From Fusibacter ferrireducens (lineage in GTDB: Bacteria > Bacillota > Clostridia > Peptostreptococcales > Acidaminobacteraceae), in the NCBI RefSeq assembly GCF_015352425.1, contig NZ_JADKNH010000015.1:1-64000 (forward strand): a stretch of DNA of 64,000 nt. Reading direction: 5' to 3'. A model generated the notes under the pieces. It had not been told where the DNA came from and did not search any database. It saw only the letters and a program-made list of their open reading frames with translations. Within the stretch, counting starts at the first letter, position 1. Each line of letters opens with the position of its first letter. Positions 50,677 to 61,626 of the stretch are shown piece by piece. A program made the translations under genes and the position numbers.

Positions 50677-51243
50677 TTAAAACTTCTGAATGCCTTTCTC
50701 GGTAATGAGTGCAGTTAAAGGCAGATCATGCGGTTCCAAGGGAATGGCGTTGAGCTGCTGGATTGAAAATGCAATTCCAAACTTGAAGATCTCTGGGTTG
50801 AGTTTTTCAAAAAAACGGTCATAAAAGCCACCGCCGTAACCGATTCTAAACCCCTTGTCATCAAAGGCAACCCCCGGTGTCAAAACAAGGTTGATCTGAC
50901 TCAAATCAACTTGTGGATGTATTTTCGGATCAGGCTCTAAAATGCCATATGTGCTCAATTTGAGTTCGGATAAGGTCTGAACTTTATGAAAGGTCATGGT
51001 CTTGCTTTTCATATCAATATAGGGGAGGCATAGCGATTTCCCCTGATCAAGTATATAATCATTAATAGGCATCATACAAACTTCATTTCTGAAATCAACA
51101 AAGGAGGCCACTTGTGAGGCTTTTTTAAAGACATCTGAATGAATCAGATAGGACATGATCTTCTGGCTGTAATCGGTGCGTTCCTGCTCTGATAGTGCAG
51201 CACGTGCCTTAAGTATATTTTGACGGATTTGTTTTTTATCCAT
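50677..51243 (-). CDS. fau: 5-formyltetrahydrofolate cyclo-ligase
   Basis: Converts 5-formyl-THF to 5,10-methenyl-THF with ATP. The 188-residue protein has the N-terminal KKQIRQNILKARAALSEQER and the C-terminal signature TPGVAFDDKGFRIGYGGGFYDRF, with the GYGGGFYDR phosphate loop. I use ATG 51243 behind AGAGGTG; GTG 51252 is in frame. It is divergent from ftsE. Confidence 0.93.
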   Translation of the reverse strand: MDKKQIRQNILKARAALSEQERTDYSQKIMSYLIHSDVFKKASQVASFVDFRNEVCMMPINDYILDQGKSLCLPYIDMKSKTMTFHKVQTLSELKLSTYGILEPDPKIHPQVDLSQINLVLTPGVAFDDKGFRIGYGGGFYDRFFEKLNPEIFKFGIAFSIQQLNAIPLEPHDLPLTALITEKGIQKF

Positions 51244-51473
51244 TTTATTCACCTCTGTGTAATATTTATTTAATAATTATACACTTAAAATGCGTCTTAA
51301 GTATAGGTATAATATAAGAGGAATGCTTTCTTATCACTGAAAAATTGAGTATAATAAGAAGGAATGAGATTGAATCCCATTTAGGATATAAGTGCGTTTA
51401 AGCCCTCAAAGACAGACTTAGCGCATGATGGTATAAAGTGTGTAATGGAAAAGTGAGAAGGGTTAGGACATTT

Positions 51474-52160
51474 ATGATAGAGTTTAGCAATGTTTCCAAA
51501 CGCTATGACAATGGCGTAATGGCACTTAATAATGTCAATATAAAAATTGAAAAAGGTGAATTTGTGTTTATAGTGGGTCCAAGCGGTGCTGGTAAATCCA
51601 CTTTTATCAAATCCATATTAAAAGAAGTGGATGCAACTACGGGCAAAATATGGGTGGATGATGTTAATATTACAAGATTACATCGTAGGCGCGTCCCCTA
51701 TTTGAGACGCAAAGTGGGTGTCGTGTTTCAAGATTTTAGATTGCTGCCCAACAAGACGGTTTATGAAAATATCGCCTACGCAATGGAGATTTTAGGAACG
51801 CCTCAAAGAACCATTAGAAAGCAAGTGCCTATGATCTTGTCTCTTGTGGGCCTGTCTGGAAAGGGCAATGTCTATCCAAATCAATTGTCTGGTGGGGAGC
51901 AACAGAGGGTATCCATAGCACGAGCTATGATCAACAACCCTCCTATTTTGATTGCAGATGAGCCCACTGGTAATCTAGATCCAGAGACTTCTTGGGAAAT
52001 AATGAAGATACTTAGGACGATTAACAGGCGTGGCACAACGATACTGATGGCGACACATGATAAAGACATCGTGGATATTATGAAAAAACGTGTTATCGCT
52101 CTTGAACGCGGTGGCGTTGCAAGAGATGAGAAAATAGGAGTCTATGGCTATGACGATTAA
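51474..52160 (+). CDS. ftsE: Cell-division ATP-binding protein FtsE
   Basis: ATPase of the FtsEX complex, which couples ATP hydrolysis in the cytoplasm to activation of wall hydrolases outside. The 228-residue protein shows Walker A GPSGAGKST, signature LSGGEQQRVSIARAM, Walker B ILIADEPTGNLDP and the switch His in MATHDKD. Start ATG 51474; an in-frame start further upstream adds only unconserved residues. It overlaps ftsX by 17 bases. Confidence 0.96.
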   Translation: MIEFSNVSKRYDNGVMALNNVNIKIEKGEFVFIVGPSGAGKSTFIKSILKEVDATTGKIWVDDVNITRLHRRRVPYLRRKVGVVFQDFRLLPNKTVYENIAYAMEILGTPQRTIRKQVPMILSLVGLSGKGNVYPNQLSGGEQQRVSIARAMINNPPILIADEPTGNLDPETSWEIMKILRTINRRGTTILMATHDKDIVDIMKKRVIALERGGVARDEKIGVYGYDD

Positions 52161-53043
52161 ACCATTATTTACATTAAGAGAAGCCTTAAAAAGCCTATGG
52201 CGAAATAGATTGATGAGCATTGCATCTATTTCATCGGTTTCAGCAACGCTTATTATATTGGGCATTATATTTTCACTCATTGTCAATGTAAATGCATCGA
52301 CGCAGGCTGCGAAAGATCAAATTGACAGCATTAAAGTCTACTTAGAAGATGGCTTATCCTCGGAAGAGGGTCAAGTTTTACAAAGTGAAATTGAAGCTCT
52401 GGTTGGCGTGGAGTCCGTTGTTTATGAAAATAAGGATGAGGCCCTCACCAAGTGGAAGGTATCATGGGAAGAAAATGCCTATATGCTGGAAGGCCTAGAG
52501 AAAAATCCTTTGCCTAATGCCTTTATTATCTATTTATCGGATATTTACTACTCGGAAAGTGTGCTTGCTTCATTGGGCAATTTAGATGGGATAGAACAAG
52601 TCAAATCACATCAAGATATTGTAACGACGCTTTTGACTTTCTCCGAACTGATCCGAAAGGCCGGTCTAATTATCATCTTTATCCTCATTGCAATTTCAAC
52701 TTTTATTATACACAATACAATAAAACTTGCTGTGAACGCACGTAATCGGGAGATCAACATTATGAAGTATGTTGGGGCCACCAACTGGTTTATCAGATGG
52801 CCTTTCTTGGTAGAAGGCACGATCCTCGGGTTATTAGGTGCAGGCATTTCGGCGGTAGTCATCAAAATGGGGTACAGTTATGTCTATAACTTGCTGTGTT
52901 CCGATTTTTTTGTGTTTATTGCGGCATATGTCATCAAACCCGAAGTGCTCATGAAAGACTTAGTGTTTTTATTTGTAGTGATTGGTGCTGGCATTGGAGC
53001 ACTGGGCAGTATTTGGTCGATGCGTAAGTACTTAAATGTTTAG
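52144..53043 (+). CDS. ftsX: Cell-division protein FtsX
   Basis: Membrane partner of FtsE, 299 residues. One N-terminal membrane segment (about 23-45) is followed by an extracytoplasmic domain (about 46-165) that should bind the hydrolase activator. Three C-terminal segments carry the FtsX/permease core (NTIKLAVNARNREINIMKYVGATNWFIRWPF region near 195-225). Start ATG 52144 or 52150, behind AGGAG. The next gene is its likely extracellular partner. Confidence 0.95.
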   Translation: MAMTIKPLFTLREALKSLWRNRLMSIASISSVSATLIILGIIFSLIVNVNASTQAAKDQIDSIKVYLEDGLSSEEGQVLQSEIEALVGVESVVYENKDEALTKWKVSWEENAYMLEGLEKNPLPNAFIIYLSDIYYSESVLASLGNLDGIEQVKSHQDIVTTLLTFSELIRKAGLIIIFILIAISTFIIHNTIKLAVNARNREINIMKYVGATNWFIRWPFLVEGTILGLLGAGISAVVIKMGYSYVYNLLCSDFFVFIAAYVIKPEVLMKDLVFLFVVIGAGIGALGSIWSMRKYLNV

Positions 53044-53052
53044 GAGGCTATG

Positions 53053-54186
53053 ATGAATTTAAAAAAATGGCTTCCCGCAATACTCGCTTTTACGCTGATT
53101 TTCACAACAGTTTCTTGGGCGAATAATGACGAACTCAAAAAGAAAGAGCGGGAGCTCGAAGAACTTAAGCAAAAAATTGAATCTATGGATGCTTCTATTG
53201 ATGAAAACAAGTCGCTTCAAAATAAAACGGCTTCGAACATCAAGAAAGTCAGTACGAGCATTAAAAACCTTGAAAAGGATATAGCATCATTAGATTTGGA
53301 CATAGATAAGACTGAATCGGATATTGATTTGAAAACGGTAGAGCTTGCCGATGCTGAGGTCAAAATTGGCGAAAAGAATGAACTGTTAAATGCCCGATTG
53401 AGGGTTATGTACAAAACGGGATCTGTGGGATATTTAGAAGTTTTACTCGGTTCAGAAGATTTTACGGATCTGCTCTCGAGAATTGATATGATACAGCGTA
53501 TATTAGCTCAAGATCAGAGTCTTCTGCTCTTCTTAAAAGAACAAAGGGATCTCATCGATCAGAAAAAAACAGAATTAGAAGGGGTAAAGGCAGAGCTGTT
53601 GTCTTTGATCAGCTCCAAGAAGGAGAAACAAAGTGCACTTGAAAAAGATTTGAAATCTATGATTGCTTATAAAGAAAAGCTTCAAAAAGATCAAGCTTCC
53701 CTAGAAGAATTGGAAGATGAAATGATGGGTGAAGCAAATCAGTTGACCTCAATTATTAAGAATTTGAAACTTGCGGAGACTTATGTCGGTGGTGAAATGA
53801 TGTGGCCTGTTCCGGGCAATTATACGATTAGCTCGCCTTTTGGCAATCGGTTGCATCCAATTTCCAAAGTGTATAAGATGCACACGGGCATTGATATATC
53901 ATGTTCAAGAAATTCTAATGTCGTAGCCGCACAGTCTGGGACCGTTATTTACTCCGGGTGGTACGGAGGGTACGGTAAAGTAATTATTTTGGATCACGGT
54001 GGCGGTTATACAACGCTTTATGGTCATAATGATAGTCTAATAGGCAAAGTGGGTCAGAAAGTAAATAAGGGTGACCTTATTGCAAAGTCGGGAAGTACAG
54101 GCTATTCTTCAGGGCCACACTGTCACTTTGAAGTGCGTGTCAATGGCGATTTTGTCGATCCTGAAAAATATGTAAAAGGAAATTGA
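53053..54186 (+). CDS. EnvC-like secreted coiled-coil M23 peptidase (murein hydrolase or activator)
   Basis: A 377-residue exported protein with a signal peptide (1-24) and long coiled coils (about 25-245). A LytM/M23 domain (about 260-370) has HTGIDIS, the central HGGGYTTLYGHN and the final GPHCHFEV. The Zn ligands (H and D of the first motif, HxH of the last) are all present, so unlike E. coli EnvC this protein may itself cleave peptidoglycan. Location after ftsEX suggests it is switched on by FtsX, as EnvC and PcsB are. Start ATG 53053 behind AGGAGG; ATG 53050 also possible. Confidence 0.9.
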   Translation: MNLKKWLPAILAFTLIFTTVSWANNDELKKKERELEELKQKIESMDASIDENKSLQNKTASNIKKVSTSIKNLEKDIASLDLDIDKTESDIDLKTVELADAEVKIGEKNELLNARLRVMYKTGSVGYLEVLLGSEDFTDLLSRIDMIQRILAQDQSLLLFLKEQRDLIDQKKTELEGVKAELLSLISSKKEKQSALEKDLKSMIAYKEKLQKDQASLEELEDEMMGEANQLTSIIKNLKLAETYVGGEMMWPVPGNYTISSPFGNRLHPISKVYKMHTGIDISCSRNSNVVAAQSGTVIYSGWYGGYGKVIILDHGGGYTTLYGHNDSLIGKVGQKVNKGDLIAKSGSTGYSSGPHCHFEVRVNGDFVDPEKYVKGN

Positions 54187-54196
54187 GGTGCTAAAA

Positions 54197-55411
54197 TTGA
54201 AAAAAATTAATGTGGTTATTTTATCCGTATTGCTTATATTTGCAAGTAGTGGAATTACATTTTTTGTAACGACCATGACACAAGTGGATTTAGGTGATAA
54301 AGTTGTCATCTCAAAAGATGATTTTGAAACATATCAGACGACGATTAATAAGTACAAAGAAGTAGAAATCTTAAAAGATTATATCGAAAAAAACTATTAT
54401 AAAGACGTCACTGATGAGCTCATGCTTGAAGGCATGAAGAAGGGGATTTTCAGTGTTTTGGAAGACCCTTATTCAGTGTTCATGAATAAAGAGGAATACA
54501 AGAGCTATATGGAGTCGTCATCAGGTGAATATCCGGGAATCGGCGTTTACTTAGTTGCAAATGACGATAATGAAATAGAAATCGTTGCGCCAATTGAAGA
54601 TACACCTGGAGAACGTGCAGGTCTTTTGGCAAAAGATTTGATTATCGGCGTCAATGGCGAAGCAGTAGATGCATCAGTTATGGATGAGACGATTGCCAAG
54701 GTAAAAGGAGAACCAGGAACTTCTGTAACCCTTACGATCTATCGACCATCGATTAAAGATAAATTTGATGTCGATATCGAAAGAGCTTGGATCGACGTTA
54801 AAGTTGTCAAATCGAGAATGCTGGATGAGAACTTGGGCTATTTAAGACTGTCCATGTTTGATGAGAACTCTGCAGCGGAATTTGACAGACACATGAAAGA
54901 GCTTGTGAGTCAAGGGGCAAAAGGCGTGGTAATAGATCTCAGACAAGATCCAGGTGGTTATTTGGATCAATGTGTTAAAATTGCAGATAGCTTACTGGGT
55001 AAATCTTTGATTGTTTATACAGAGAGCCGCAATGGAGACAATGAACGCTTTGAGTCAGATGCTAAGAAATTCGATGTGGAACTGGTTGTCTTAGTGGATC
55101 AAGGTTCAGCAAGTGCATCTGAAATCTTGACTGGGGCCTTAAAAGACAATAACGCAGCAACCATCGTCGGTGTGACGACATTTGGTAAGGGCATCGTACA
55201 AATTGTAAGACCGCTTAAGGATGGCACGGGTTTGAAACTGACCACTTCCGAATACTTTACACCGTCTGGCAAAAACATTCACAAAATAGGCATTGAGCCA
55301 GATGTGGTGGTACCACTTGATGAAAATTATAATAAGATTGAAAATCCAACGGATGAAGATGACAATCAACTTCAGAAGGCAATTGAAATTTTAAAAGAAA
55401 AAGTTAAGTAG
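54197..55411 (+). CDS. ctpA: Carboxy-terminal processing serine protease (S41 family)
   Basis: A 404-residue membrane-anchored or secreted protease: N-terminal hydrophobic anchor, a PDZ domain (about 85-165, around SSGEYPGIGVYLV and VNGEAVDASVMD) and the S41 catalytic core. Catalytic Ser is in DQGSASASEILTGAL and Lys in TTFGKGIVQ, about 25 residues apart as in other CtpA/CtpB proteins. TTG 54197 has GAGG at a suitable distance; GTG 54188 overlaps that site. It is the fourth gene of the ftsEX unit and may process wall-hydrolysis proteins. Confidence 0.93.
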   Translation: MKKINVVILSVLLIFASSGITFFVTTMTQVDLGDKVVISKDDFETYQTTINKYKEVEILKDYIEKNYYKDVTDELMLEGMKKGIFSVLEDPYSVFMNKEEYKSYMESSSGEYPGIGVYLVANDDNEIEIVAPIEDTPGERAGLLAKDLIIGVNGEAVDASVMDETIAKVKGEPGTSVTLTIYRPSIKDKFDVDIERAWIDVKVVKSRMLDENLGYLRLSMFDENSAAEFDRHMKELVSQGAKGVVIDLRQDPGGYLDQCVKIADSLLGKSLIVYTESRNGDNERFESDAKKFDVELVVLVDQGSASASEILTGALKDNNAATIVGVTTFGKGIVQIVRPLKDGTGLKLTTSEYFTPSGKNIHKIGIEPDVVVPLDENYNKIENPTDEDDNQLQKAIEILKEKVK

Positions 55412-55441
55412 CAGTTCCATAAAGATGAAGGAGGTACAGCT

Positions 55442-55669
55442 ATGGACGTCTCGAAATATGTGACAACAGGGCAGGAGATTAAAAAGTTAGGGCTCAAGCT
55501 TCAAGGGATAGTTGATCCGGAGTCTTTAAGCGAGCAAGAGCAATTGCTTATAAGACCTTTGGAGACGGAGGATAGAGCGTCGGGCAAAGGCAGCAATGTC
55601 GGTGCAGTTGTTGCAGGTATTTTATTCGCCTTAGTTATCGGGACGTTTATATTGCTTCACTTTTGGTAG
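55442..55669 (+). CDS. Small tail-anchored membrane protein of unknown function
   Basis: A 75-residue protein with a hydrophilic N-terminal 48 residues (YVTTGQEIKKLGLKLQGIV) and a single C-terminal membrane segment (about 52-73, GAVVAGILFALVIGTFILL). It has a strong ribosome binding site (AAGGAGGT) and lies 30 bases after ctpA, before a terminator, so it is the last gene of the ftsEX-ctpA unit. I do not recognise it. Confidence 0.7.
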   Translation: MDVSKYVTTGQEIKKLGLKLQGIVDPESLSEQEQLLIRPLETEDRASGKGSNVGAVVAGILFALVIGTFILLHFW

Positions 55670-55693
55670 AAATGTGGATTGAAGATTAAATGG

Positions 55694-55751
55694 AGAGCTT
55701 ATAGATTACAGCGGTTCGTAGAACCTCTTGTAAGTCTATGAGCTCTTTTTA
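55694..55751 (+). terminator. Terminator after the ftsEX-ctpA unit
   Basis: AGAGCT-T-ATAGA and TCTAT-G-AGCTCT arms, with an inner GGTTC-GTA-GAACC hairpin, followed by five T residues. Confidence 0.8.
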
Positions 55752-55827
55752 AAATGACAAAAATCTATTTGACGGGCAACTAGAAAAAATATATAATTAA
55801 AATACGAACAAATGTTTGGAGGACGGT

Positions 55828-57810
55828 ATGAGTCGATTTAAAATAGTATCAGATTATAAGCCTACAGGAGATCAGCCAGAGGCGATTGAGAGTTTGGTTG
55901 CTGCCATAGATCGAAATCAAAAATACAATACCTTGCTGGGTGTAACCGGTTCAGGGAAGACCTTTACAGTGGCCAACGTCATCGAACGCGTACAAAAGCC
56001 CACGTTGGTTATCGCCCATAATAAAACTTTGGCAGCTCAGCTTGCATCAGAGTTTAGAGAGTTTTTTCCCGACAATGCGGTGGAGTACTTTGTCAGCTAT
56101 TATGATTATTATCAACCGGAAGCCTATGTTGCGCACTCAGACACTTATATTGAAAAAGACGCATCCATTAATGATGAGATAGATAAACTAAGACATTCGG
56201 CAACATCCGCTCTATTTGAGCGCAGAGACGTCATCATTGTGGCTTCGGTGTCTTGTATATACGGCTTAGGGGACCCAATTGACTACTCTACAATGACTTT
56301 ATCCATAAGACCGGGTATGGAGAAATCCAGAGAGGACATTCTCAGAAGATTGATTGATATTCAGTATACGCGTAATGACATCAACTTTACTCGGAATACC
56401 TTTAGAGTTCGTGGAGATGTGATTGAAGTCATGCCCTCGTATGAGTTCGAAAGGGCCTATCGCATTGAACTCTTTGGAGACGAGATCGACCGAATTGCAG
56501 AGGTCAACGCACTGACTGGGGAAATACTAGGTTATCGCAATCATGTGACGCTCTATCCTGCTTCGCATTATGTGACGCCAAAGGATAAACTTGAAGAGGC
56601 GATTGGGAATATTGAAACAGAGCTGGAAGAGACGATTAAGTATTTTAAGGATCACAATAAATTAATTGAAGCTCAGAGAATAGAACAGCGTACAAAATAT
56701 GATATTGAAATGCTCAGAGAGGTTGGTTTCTGCCAAGGCATTGAAAACTACGCAAGAATTTTATCGGGTAGACCGCCTGGCAGTAGGCCCTTTACATTGC
56801 TGGATTATTTTCCAGAGGACTATCTCATTGTCATTGATGAGTCACATGTGACTATCCCTCAAATAAGAGCCATGTATGGCGGGGACCAGACGAGGAAGCA
56901 GTCTCTTGTGGATTATGGATTTAGATTGCCATCAGCAAGAGACAATCGGCCTTTAAACTTTGATGAGTTCGAAAAACTCATCAATCAAGCTCTGTTTGTA
57001 AGTGCAACACCTGGCCCATATGAATATGAACACAGTGATAAGGCTGTTGAGCAGATCATTAGACCCACTGGCTTGATTGATCCAGAAATAGAAGTGAGAC
57101 CGATTAAGGGACAAATCGATGATTTGTATTCGGAAATCGTCAAGAGAATAGAACAAAAAGAACGTGTACTGGTGACAACTTTGACCAAAAAGATGGCAGA
57201 GGATTTGACGGACTACTTTAAGAAGATGGAAATTAAAGTCAGATATTTGCATTCGGATGTCAAGACAATGGAGAGAATGAGCATTTTACATGATCTTAGA
57301 AAAGGTGTCTTTGATGTGTTGGTGGGCATAAATCTTTTAAGAGAGGGCCTTGATATTCCTGAAGTATCTCTAGTCGTCATTTTAGATGCGGATAAAGAAG
57401 GCTTTTTAAGATCTGAAACATCATTAGTGCAGACGATTGGACGTGCTGCTAGAAATATCAATGGCAAGGTCATCATGTATGCGGATCAGATAACCCGTTC
57501 CATGAAACTTGCGCTGGATGAAACGAACAGAAGAAGACAGATTCAAACCAAGTATAATGAAGTGCACAATATTACGCCAGCAGGGATTGTCAAAGGTATT
57601 CGAGATGTTATAGAAGCCACTGTTGCAGCGGAAGAAGTGGTCGCTTATGAAGTGGACAAAATTAAGAAAATGACGAAGAAAGAACTTAAATCCTATGTGG
57701 AGACATTAGAAGAAGAAATGATGGAAGCATCCAGAAAACTACAATTCGAACGTGCTGCTGAACTCAGAGACATGATCGTAGAAATTAGAGAGACGAAATT
57801 GAGGAAATAA
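55828..57810 (+). CDS. uvrB: Excinuclease ABC subunit B
   Basis: Damage-verifying helicase-like subunit of nucleotide-excision repair, 660 residues. Walker A is [14 protein letters not shown], the beta-hairpin region [14 protein letters not shown], motif II IDESH, and helicase motifs [11 protein letters not shown]-terminal UVR motif (about 620-655) binds UvrC. Start ATG 55828 follows GGAGG. Its stop overlaps a possible uvrA start by one base. Confidence 0.97.
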   Translation: MSRFKIVSDYKPTGDQPEAIESLVAAIDRNQKYNTLLGVTGSGKTFTVANVIERVQKPTLVIAHNKTLAAQLASEFREFFPDNAVEYFVSYYDYYQPEAYVAHSDTYIEKDASINDEIDKLRHSATSALFERRDVIIVASVSCIYGLGDPIDYSTMTLSIRPGMEKSREDILRRLIDIQYTRNDINFTRNTFRVRGDVIEVMPSYEFERAYRIELFGDEIDRIAEVNALTGEILGYRNHVTLYPASHYVTPKDKLEEAIGNIETELEETIKYFKDHNKLIEAQRIEQRTKYDIEMLREVGFCQGIENYARILSGRPPGSRPFTLLDYFPEDYLIVIDESHVTIPQIRAMYGGDQTRKQSLVDYGFRLPSARDNRPLNFDEFEKLINQALFVSATPGPYEYEHSDKAVEQIIRPTGLIDPEIEVRPIKGQIDDLYSEIVKRIEQKERVLVTTLTKKMAEDLTDYFKKMEIKVRYLHSDVKTMERMSILHDLRKGVFDVLVGINLLREGLDIPEVSLVVILDADKEGFLRSETSLVQTIGRAARNINGKVIMYADQITRSMKLALDETNRRRQIQTKYNEVHNITPAGIVKGIRDVIEATVAAEEVVAYEVDKIKKMTKKELKSYVETLEEEMMEASRKLQFERAAELRDMIVEIRETKLRK

Positions 57811-57812
57811 TG

Positions 57813-60632
57813 ATGAGTAAAAATAGTATTTATGTAAAAGGTGCCAAAGAGCACAATTTGAAAGATGTTGATGTGAGTATTCCACGAGATCAACTGGTGG
57901 TTATTACAGGGCTCAGCGGTTCAGGCAAATCATCACTTGCCTTTGATACAATCTATGCAGAAGGTCAAAGGAGATATGTTGAGAGTTTATCTTCTTATGC
58001 GAGACAATTTTTAGGTCAGATGGAAAAGCCAAATGTGGAGTATATCGAAGGGCTATCACCCGCCATTTCCATCGATCAGAAGACAACCAATAGAAACCCC
58101 AGATCCACTGTGGGAACCGTCACTGAAATCTATGACTACTTGAGACTGCTGTATGCGAGAACAGGCATTCCTCATTGTCCCGTTTGCGGCATAGAGATTG
58201 CGCCTCAATCCGTGGATCAAATTGTAGATCAAGTGATGCAACTTGAAAACAATACTAAAATTCAAGTACTTGCGCCTATTGTCGTGGGTAAAAAAGGGCA
58301 ACATACCAAGGTGCTTGAACAATTGAGAAAAGAGGGCTATGTAAGAGCGCGCATCAATGGTGAAGTCGTTGATCTTGCAGAAGAAATCACCCTTACGAAA
58401 ACCAAAAAAAATACCATAGAAGTCGTTGTGGATCGCCTTATTATAAAAGAAGGCATACAACAGAGATTGACAGACTCGCTTGAAACCGTTCTCAAGTTAT
58501 CTGGTGGATTGATTGTCATCAACTGTATTGACAGTGAAGATCTCATTTTTAATACTCAGTTTTCTTGTCCAGATCATGGTCAAGGCATAGCTGAAATGGA
58601 ACCGAGAATGTTTTCTTTTAACGCGCCCTACGGTGCTTGTCCAGATTGTAACGGGCTGGGTTTTACCAAGAAAGTAGACCCTGAATTGCTTGTGCCAGAC
58701 GTGAAGTTGTCTGTAAGTGAAGGGGCGCTATTGCCCATTGCCAATAGTGCAGAAGGCACTTTTTATGTGAGTATGATTCACGCATTGCTGGAATATCACG
58801 GCGTCTCTAAAGACGTCCCCTTTAAGGACTTTCCAAAACAGTTGAAACAGGAAATCTTTTACGGTACGGGTAAACGCAATGTGACATTCCAATATGACAG
58901 TAAGTATGTGGGCTTTTCAGAATTTAACCGTCCATTTGAAGGTCTGGTCAACAATTATGAGAGAAGGTATGCGGCCACCACTTCAGAGTATATCAGACAG
59001 AAAATCGATGAGTTTATGAGTCTCATTGAGTGTGAGACCTGTCATGGAAATCGCTTAAAGGACGAAGTTTTAGCGGTTACAGTGGGTGGTAAGAGCATCA
59101 TTGAAGTGACAGCGTTATCGGTAAAAGATGCCATTGTCTTTTTTGAGAACTTGAAGCTTGGCTCTACGCAAATGGAGATTGCTGATCAAATTCTAAAGGA
59201 GATCAATGCGAGGTTGCTATTTCTTAAAAATGTTGGACTTGAATACTTATCACTTGCACGTGCAGCCAGTACGTTATCGGGTGGTGAATCACAACGTATT
59301 AGACTGGCAACGCAAATAGGATCAGGCTTAGTGGGTGTGCTCTACATTTTAGATGAACCCAGCATAGGGCTCCATCAAAAAGACAACCAAAAACTTTTAA
59401 AAACACTTCGAAATCTCACGGATCTTGGCAATACCCTAATCGTCGTTGAACACGATGAGGAAACCATTATGGAAGCAGATTACATTTTGGATTTAGGACC
59501 AGGTGCTGGTGAACACGGTGGTGAAATCATAGCAGAGGGCACGATTGAAGATATATTGGCTTCGGAAGCATCGCTAACCGGTCAGTACTTATCAGGCAAG
59601 AAAAAGATTGAAGTGCCAGCAGTGAGACGTACTTCAAATGGCAACAAAATTACGATAAAAGGTGCCTCTGAAAACAACCTTAAAAATATTAATGTGGATA
59701 TTCCTCTGGGTGTATTCTGTTCAATCACAGGGGTATCTGGCTCTGGAAAGAGCACTTTAATCAATGAGATTCTCTATAAGTCATGTGCAATAAAACTTAA
59801 CAAGAGCCGAATGAAAGCTGGAAAACACGATGAAATTATAGGTCTTGAACATATTGACAAGGTAATTGATATTGATCAATCACCGATTGGAAGAACGCCG
59901 AGATCAAATCCTGCAACTTATACAGGTGTCTTTGACCACATTAGAGATATCTTTGCACAAGTACCTGAAGCCAAGATGCGAGGTTATCAAAAAGGGCGAT
60001 TTAGCTTCAATGTAAATGGCGGCAGATGTGAGCATTGTAAAGGTGATGGGATCATAAAAATCGAAATGCATTTTTTGCCTGATGTCTATGTTCAATGTGA
60101 TGTGTGTAAGGGCAAGAGATATAACCGTGAAACTTTAGAAGTGCGCTATAAAGGCAAGAACATAGCAGATGTGTTGGAATTAACAGTGGAAGAGGCACTT
60201 GAGTATTTTGCCAATATTCCGAAGATTAAAAGAAAAATTCAAACGCTTCATGATGTTGGACTGGGTTACATCAGATTAGGACAACCGTCTACTCAACTAT
60301 CTGGTGGAGAGGCACAGCGTATAAAACTTGCCACCGAACTGAGCAAGGTGAGTACTGGGAAGACGCTCTATATTTTAGATGAGCCGACAACTGGACTTCA
60401 TACGGCAGATGTTCACAACCTCATTGAGGTGCTTCAAAAATTAGTAGATGCCGGTAATACGATTGTAGTCATTGAACACAATTTAGACGTGATTAAGTCT
60501 TCGGATCATATTATCGATTTGGGACCAGATGGTGGCGACAACGGCGGGACTATATTGGTCACTGGGACCCCAGAACACGTGGCAAAACACAAGACTTCTT
60601 ACACCGGCGAATTTTTGAGAAAGATGCTCTAA
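57813..60632 (+). CDS. uvrA: Excinuclease ABC subunit A
   Basis: Damage-recognition ATPase, 939 residues, with two ABC modules. Walker A motifs are [14 protein letters not shown] and [13 protein letters not shown]; signatures are [16 protein letters not shown] and [16 protein letters not shown]. The zinc-binding CEHCKGDG...CDVCKGK pair is intact in module 2, and a CPVCG...CETC set occurs in module 1. Start ATG 57813 is chosen for its distance from GAGGA; ATG 57810 overlaps the uvrB stop. Both genes form one operon. Confidence 0.97.
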   Translation: MSKNSIYVKGAKEHNLKDVDVSIPRDQLVVITGLSGSGKSSLAFDTIYAEGQRRYVESLSSYARQFLGQMEKPNVEYIEGLSPAISIDQKTTNRNPRSTVGTVTEIYDYLRLLYARTGIPHCPVCGIEIAPQSVDQIVDQVMQLENNTKIQVLAPIVVGKKGQHTKVLEQLRKEGYVRARINGEVVDLAEEITLTKTKKNTIEVVVDRLIIKEGIQQRLTDSLETVLKLSGGLIVINCIDSEDLIFNTQFSCPDHGQGIAEMEPRMFSFNAPYGACPDCNGLGFTKKVDPELLVPDVKLSVSEGALLPIANSAEGTFYVSMIHALLEYHGVSKDVPFKDFPKQLKQEIFYGTGKRNVTFQYDSKYVGFSEFNRPFEGLVNNYERRYAATTSEYIRQKIDEFMSLIECETCHGNRLKDEVLAVTVGGKSIIEVTALSVKDAIVFFENLKLGSTQMEIADQILKEINARLLFLKNVGLEYLSLARAASTLSGGESQRIRLATQIGSGLVGVLYILDEPSIGLHQKDNQKLLKTLRNLTDLGNTLIVVEHDEETIMEADYILDLGPGAGEHGGEIIAEGTIEDILASEASLTGQYLSGKKKIEVPAVRRTSNGNKITIKGASENNLKNINVDIPLGVFCSITGVSGSGKSTLINEILYKSCAIKLNKSRMKAGKHDEIIGLEHIDKVIDIDQSPIGRTPRSNPATYTGVFDHIRDIFAQVPEAKMRGYQKGRFSFNVNGGRCEHCKGDGIIKIEMHFLPDVYVQCDVCKGKRYNRETLEVRYKGKNIADVLELTVEEALEYFANIPKIKRKIQTLHDVGLGYIRLGQPSTQLSGGEAQRIKLATELSKVSTGKTLYILDEPTTGLHTADVHNLIEVLQKLVDAGNTIVVIEHNLDVIKSSDHIIDLGPDGGDNGGTILVTGTPEHVAKHKTSYTGEFLRKML

Positions 60633-60642
60633 GCGATCGTTA

Positions 60643-60693
60643 AGATAAATGATACAAATAATAAGATAAATAATACAAATGATACAAATAATA
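60643..60693 (+). repeat. AT-rich direct repeats after uvrA
   Basis: AAGATAAAT(G/A)ATACAAAT occurs twice in tandem (60643-60663, then 60664-60693), and GATACAAATAAT closes the second copy. The following 50 bases are also nearly all A and T. No gene or clear function. Confidence 0.6.
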
Positions 60694-60763
60694 TGTTATA
60701 TGAATGATATATATACAATGTATATGGATTTGTATAAACAATATGTAAAACAGACTAAGGGAC

Positions 60764-60808
60764 ATTAAAATAGGTGCTTCATCACGTGTAGTGAATGGAG
60801 CACCTATT
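60764..60808 (-). terminator. Terminator of the minus-strand membrane protein gene
   Basis: AATAGGTGCT (60769-60778) and AGCACCTATT (60799-60808), 10 perfect pairs with an inner TCAC/GTGA. On the minus strand it is followed by TTTTAATG. Confidence 0.65.
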
Positions 60809-60821
60809 GGTCTATGGCGTG

Positions 60822-61490
60822 CTAATATGGTTTAATGGCCTTTACTTTTTGTGCGCTCAAATAACTGGTGATGTTACTTACATAAGAAGGTTCAGCTTCA
60901 ACAGCAATTTTACCTTGCTCGTTTTCAAGGACGAGATAAATAATTTGACCTTCGATGTAGTAATACTTAAAATCAGTATAATGATAAACGCCAGAATGTG
61001 AGTAGAGCATGGACCCAAATGGAAAGTCAAGTCTGAAATCTAGGCCTGAAATAAGGATGTATTCTCTGCCAAAGTAGGCTTTAGTTGTCTTGTAAGTCAC
61101 ATAAATCCATAATTCTGAAATGAATAGCCAAATGGCAAATGTAAAATAATGCACGGGTAAAAGCGCTTTTAAATCCAGTTTATTTCCCGTTGCAGGGAAC
61201 AATATAACCAGAAAAGCAATCGCATAAAAGGTAATGCGATGAATGGCTTTAGCGTCGTGAATGGCAAGCTGAAATAGGGATTCGTCTTTTAACTTATATT
61301 TTTTAAGTACCCCTTTACGCATGATAAGTTGTATCCATGGAAAGACTAAAAGCAACGAGGCCGCAAGGTAATTGATATAAAAAGTAGGTTGTTCCATGGC
61401 AAAGGGCAACATGGGTATAATCGAGAAATAATAAAAAATAATTGCCAATAAGCCTGTAAAAAAAATTAGAGATCGTGTTGTATTGTTCAT
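60822..61490 (-). CDS. Membrane protein of unknown function
   Basis: A 222-residue protein with four hydrophobic segments (about 7-27, 38-56, 86-104 and 113-135) and a C-terminal soluble part (about 140-222) rich in aromatic residues (YHYTDFKYYYIEGQIIYLV). That part resembles the beta-strand pattern of PH-like/DUF5673-type domains, but this is only an impression. It is convergent to uvrA and divergent from uvrC, so it stands alone. Function unknown. Confidence 0.6.
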   Translation of the reverse strand: MNNTTRSLIFFTGLLAIIFYYFSIIPMLPFAMEQPTFYINYLAASLLLVFPWIQLIMRKGVLKKYKLKDESLFQLAIHDAKAIHRITFYAIAFLVILFPATGNKLDLKALLPVHYFTFAIWLFISELWIYVTYKTTKAYFGREYILISGLDFRLDFPFGSMLYSHSGVYHYTDFKYYYIEGQIIYLVLENEQGKIAVEAEPSYVSNITSYLSAQKVKAIKPY

Positions 61491-61626
61491 GAAAAGTCTC
61501 CTCGCTAAATCTAAAATCCAAAGCTCTAAGTATTTATTATACTAAAAAAACCAGAATACTAAAACACTTTATGAAAAAAATCAGCTATAATAAACGTAGG
61601 TTTCATTGGGAAAGGAATTGTGAAAA

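Noticed and set aside
58056-58460. 134-residue minus-strand frame
   Set aside because: Shadow of uvrA; no homology pattern and no ribosome binding site.
60643-60770. AT-rich repeats as a replication origin
   Set aside because: No DnaA-box cluster and no dnaA, dnaN or rep gene nearby; it is more likely simple-sequence DNA between convergent genes.
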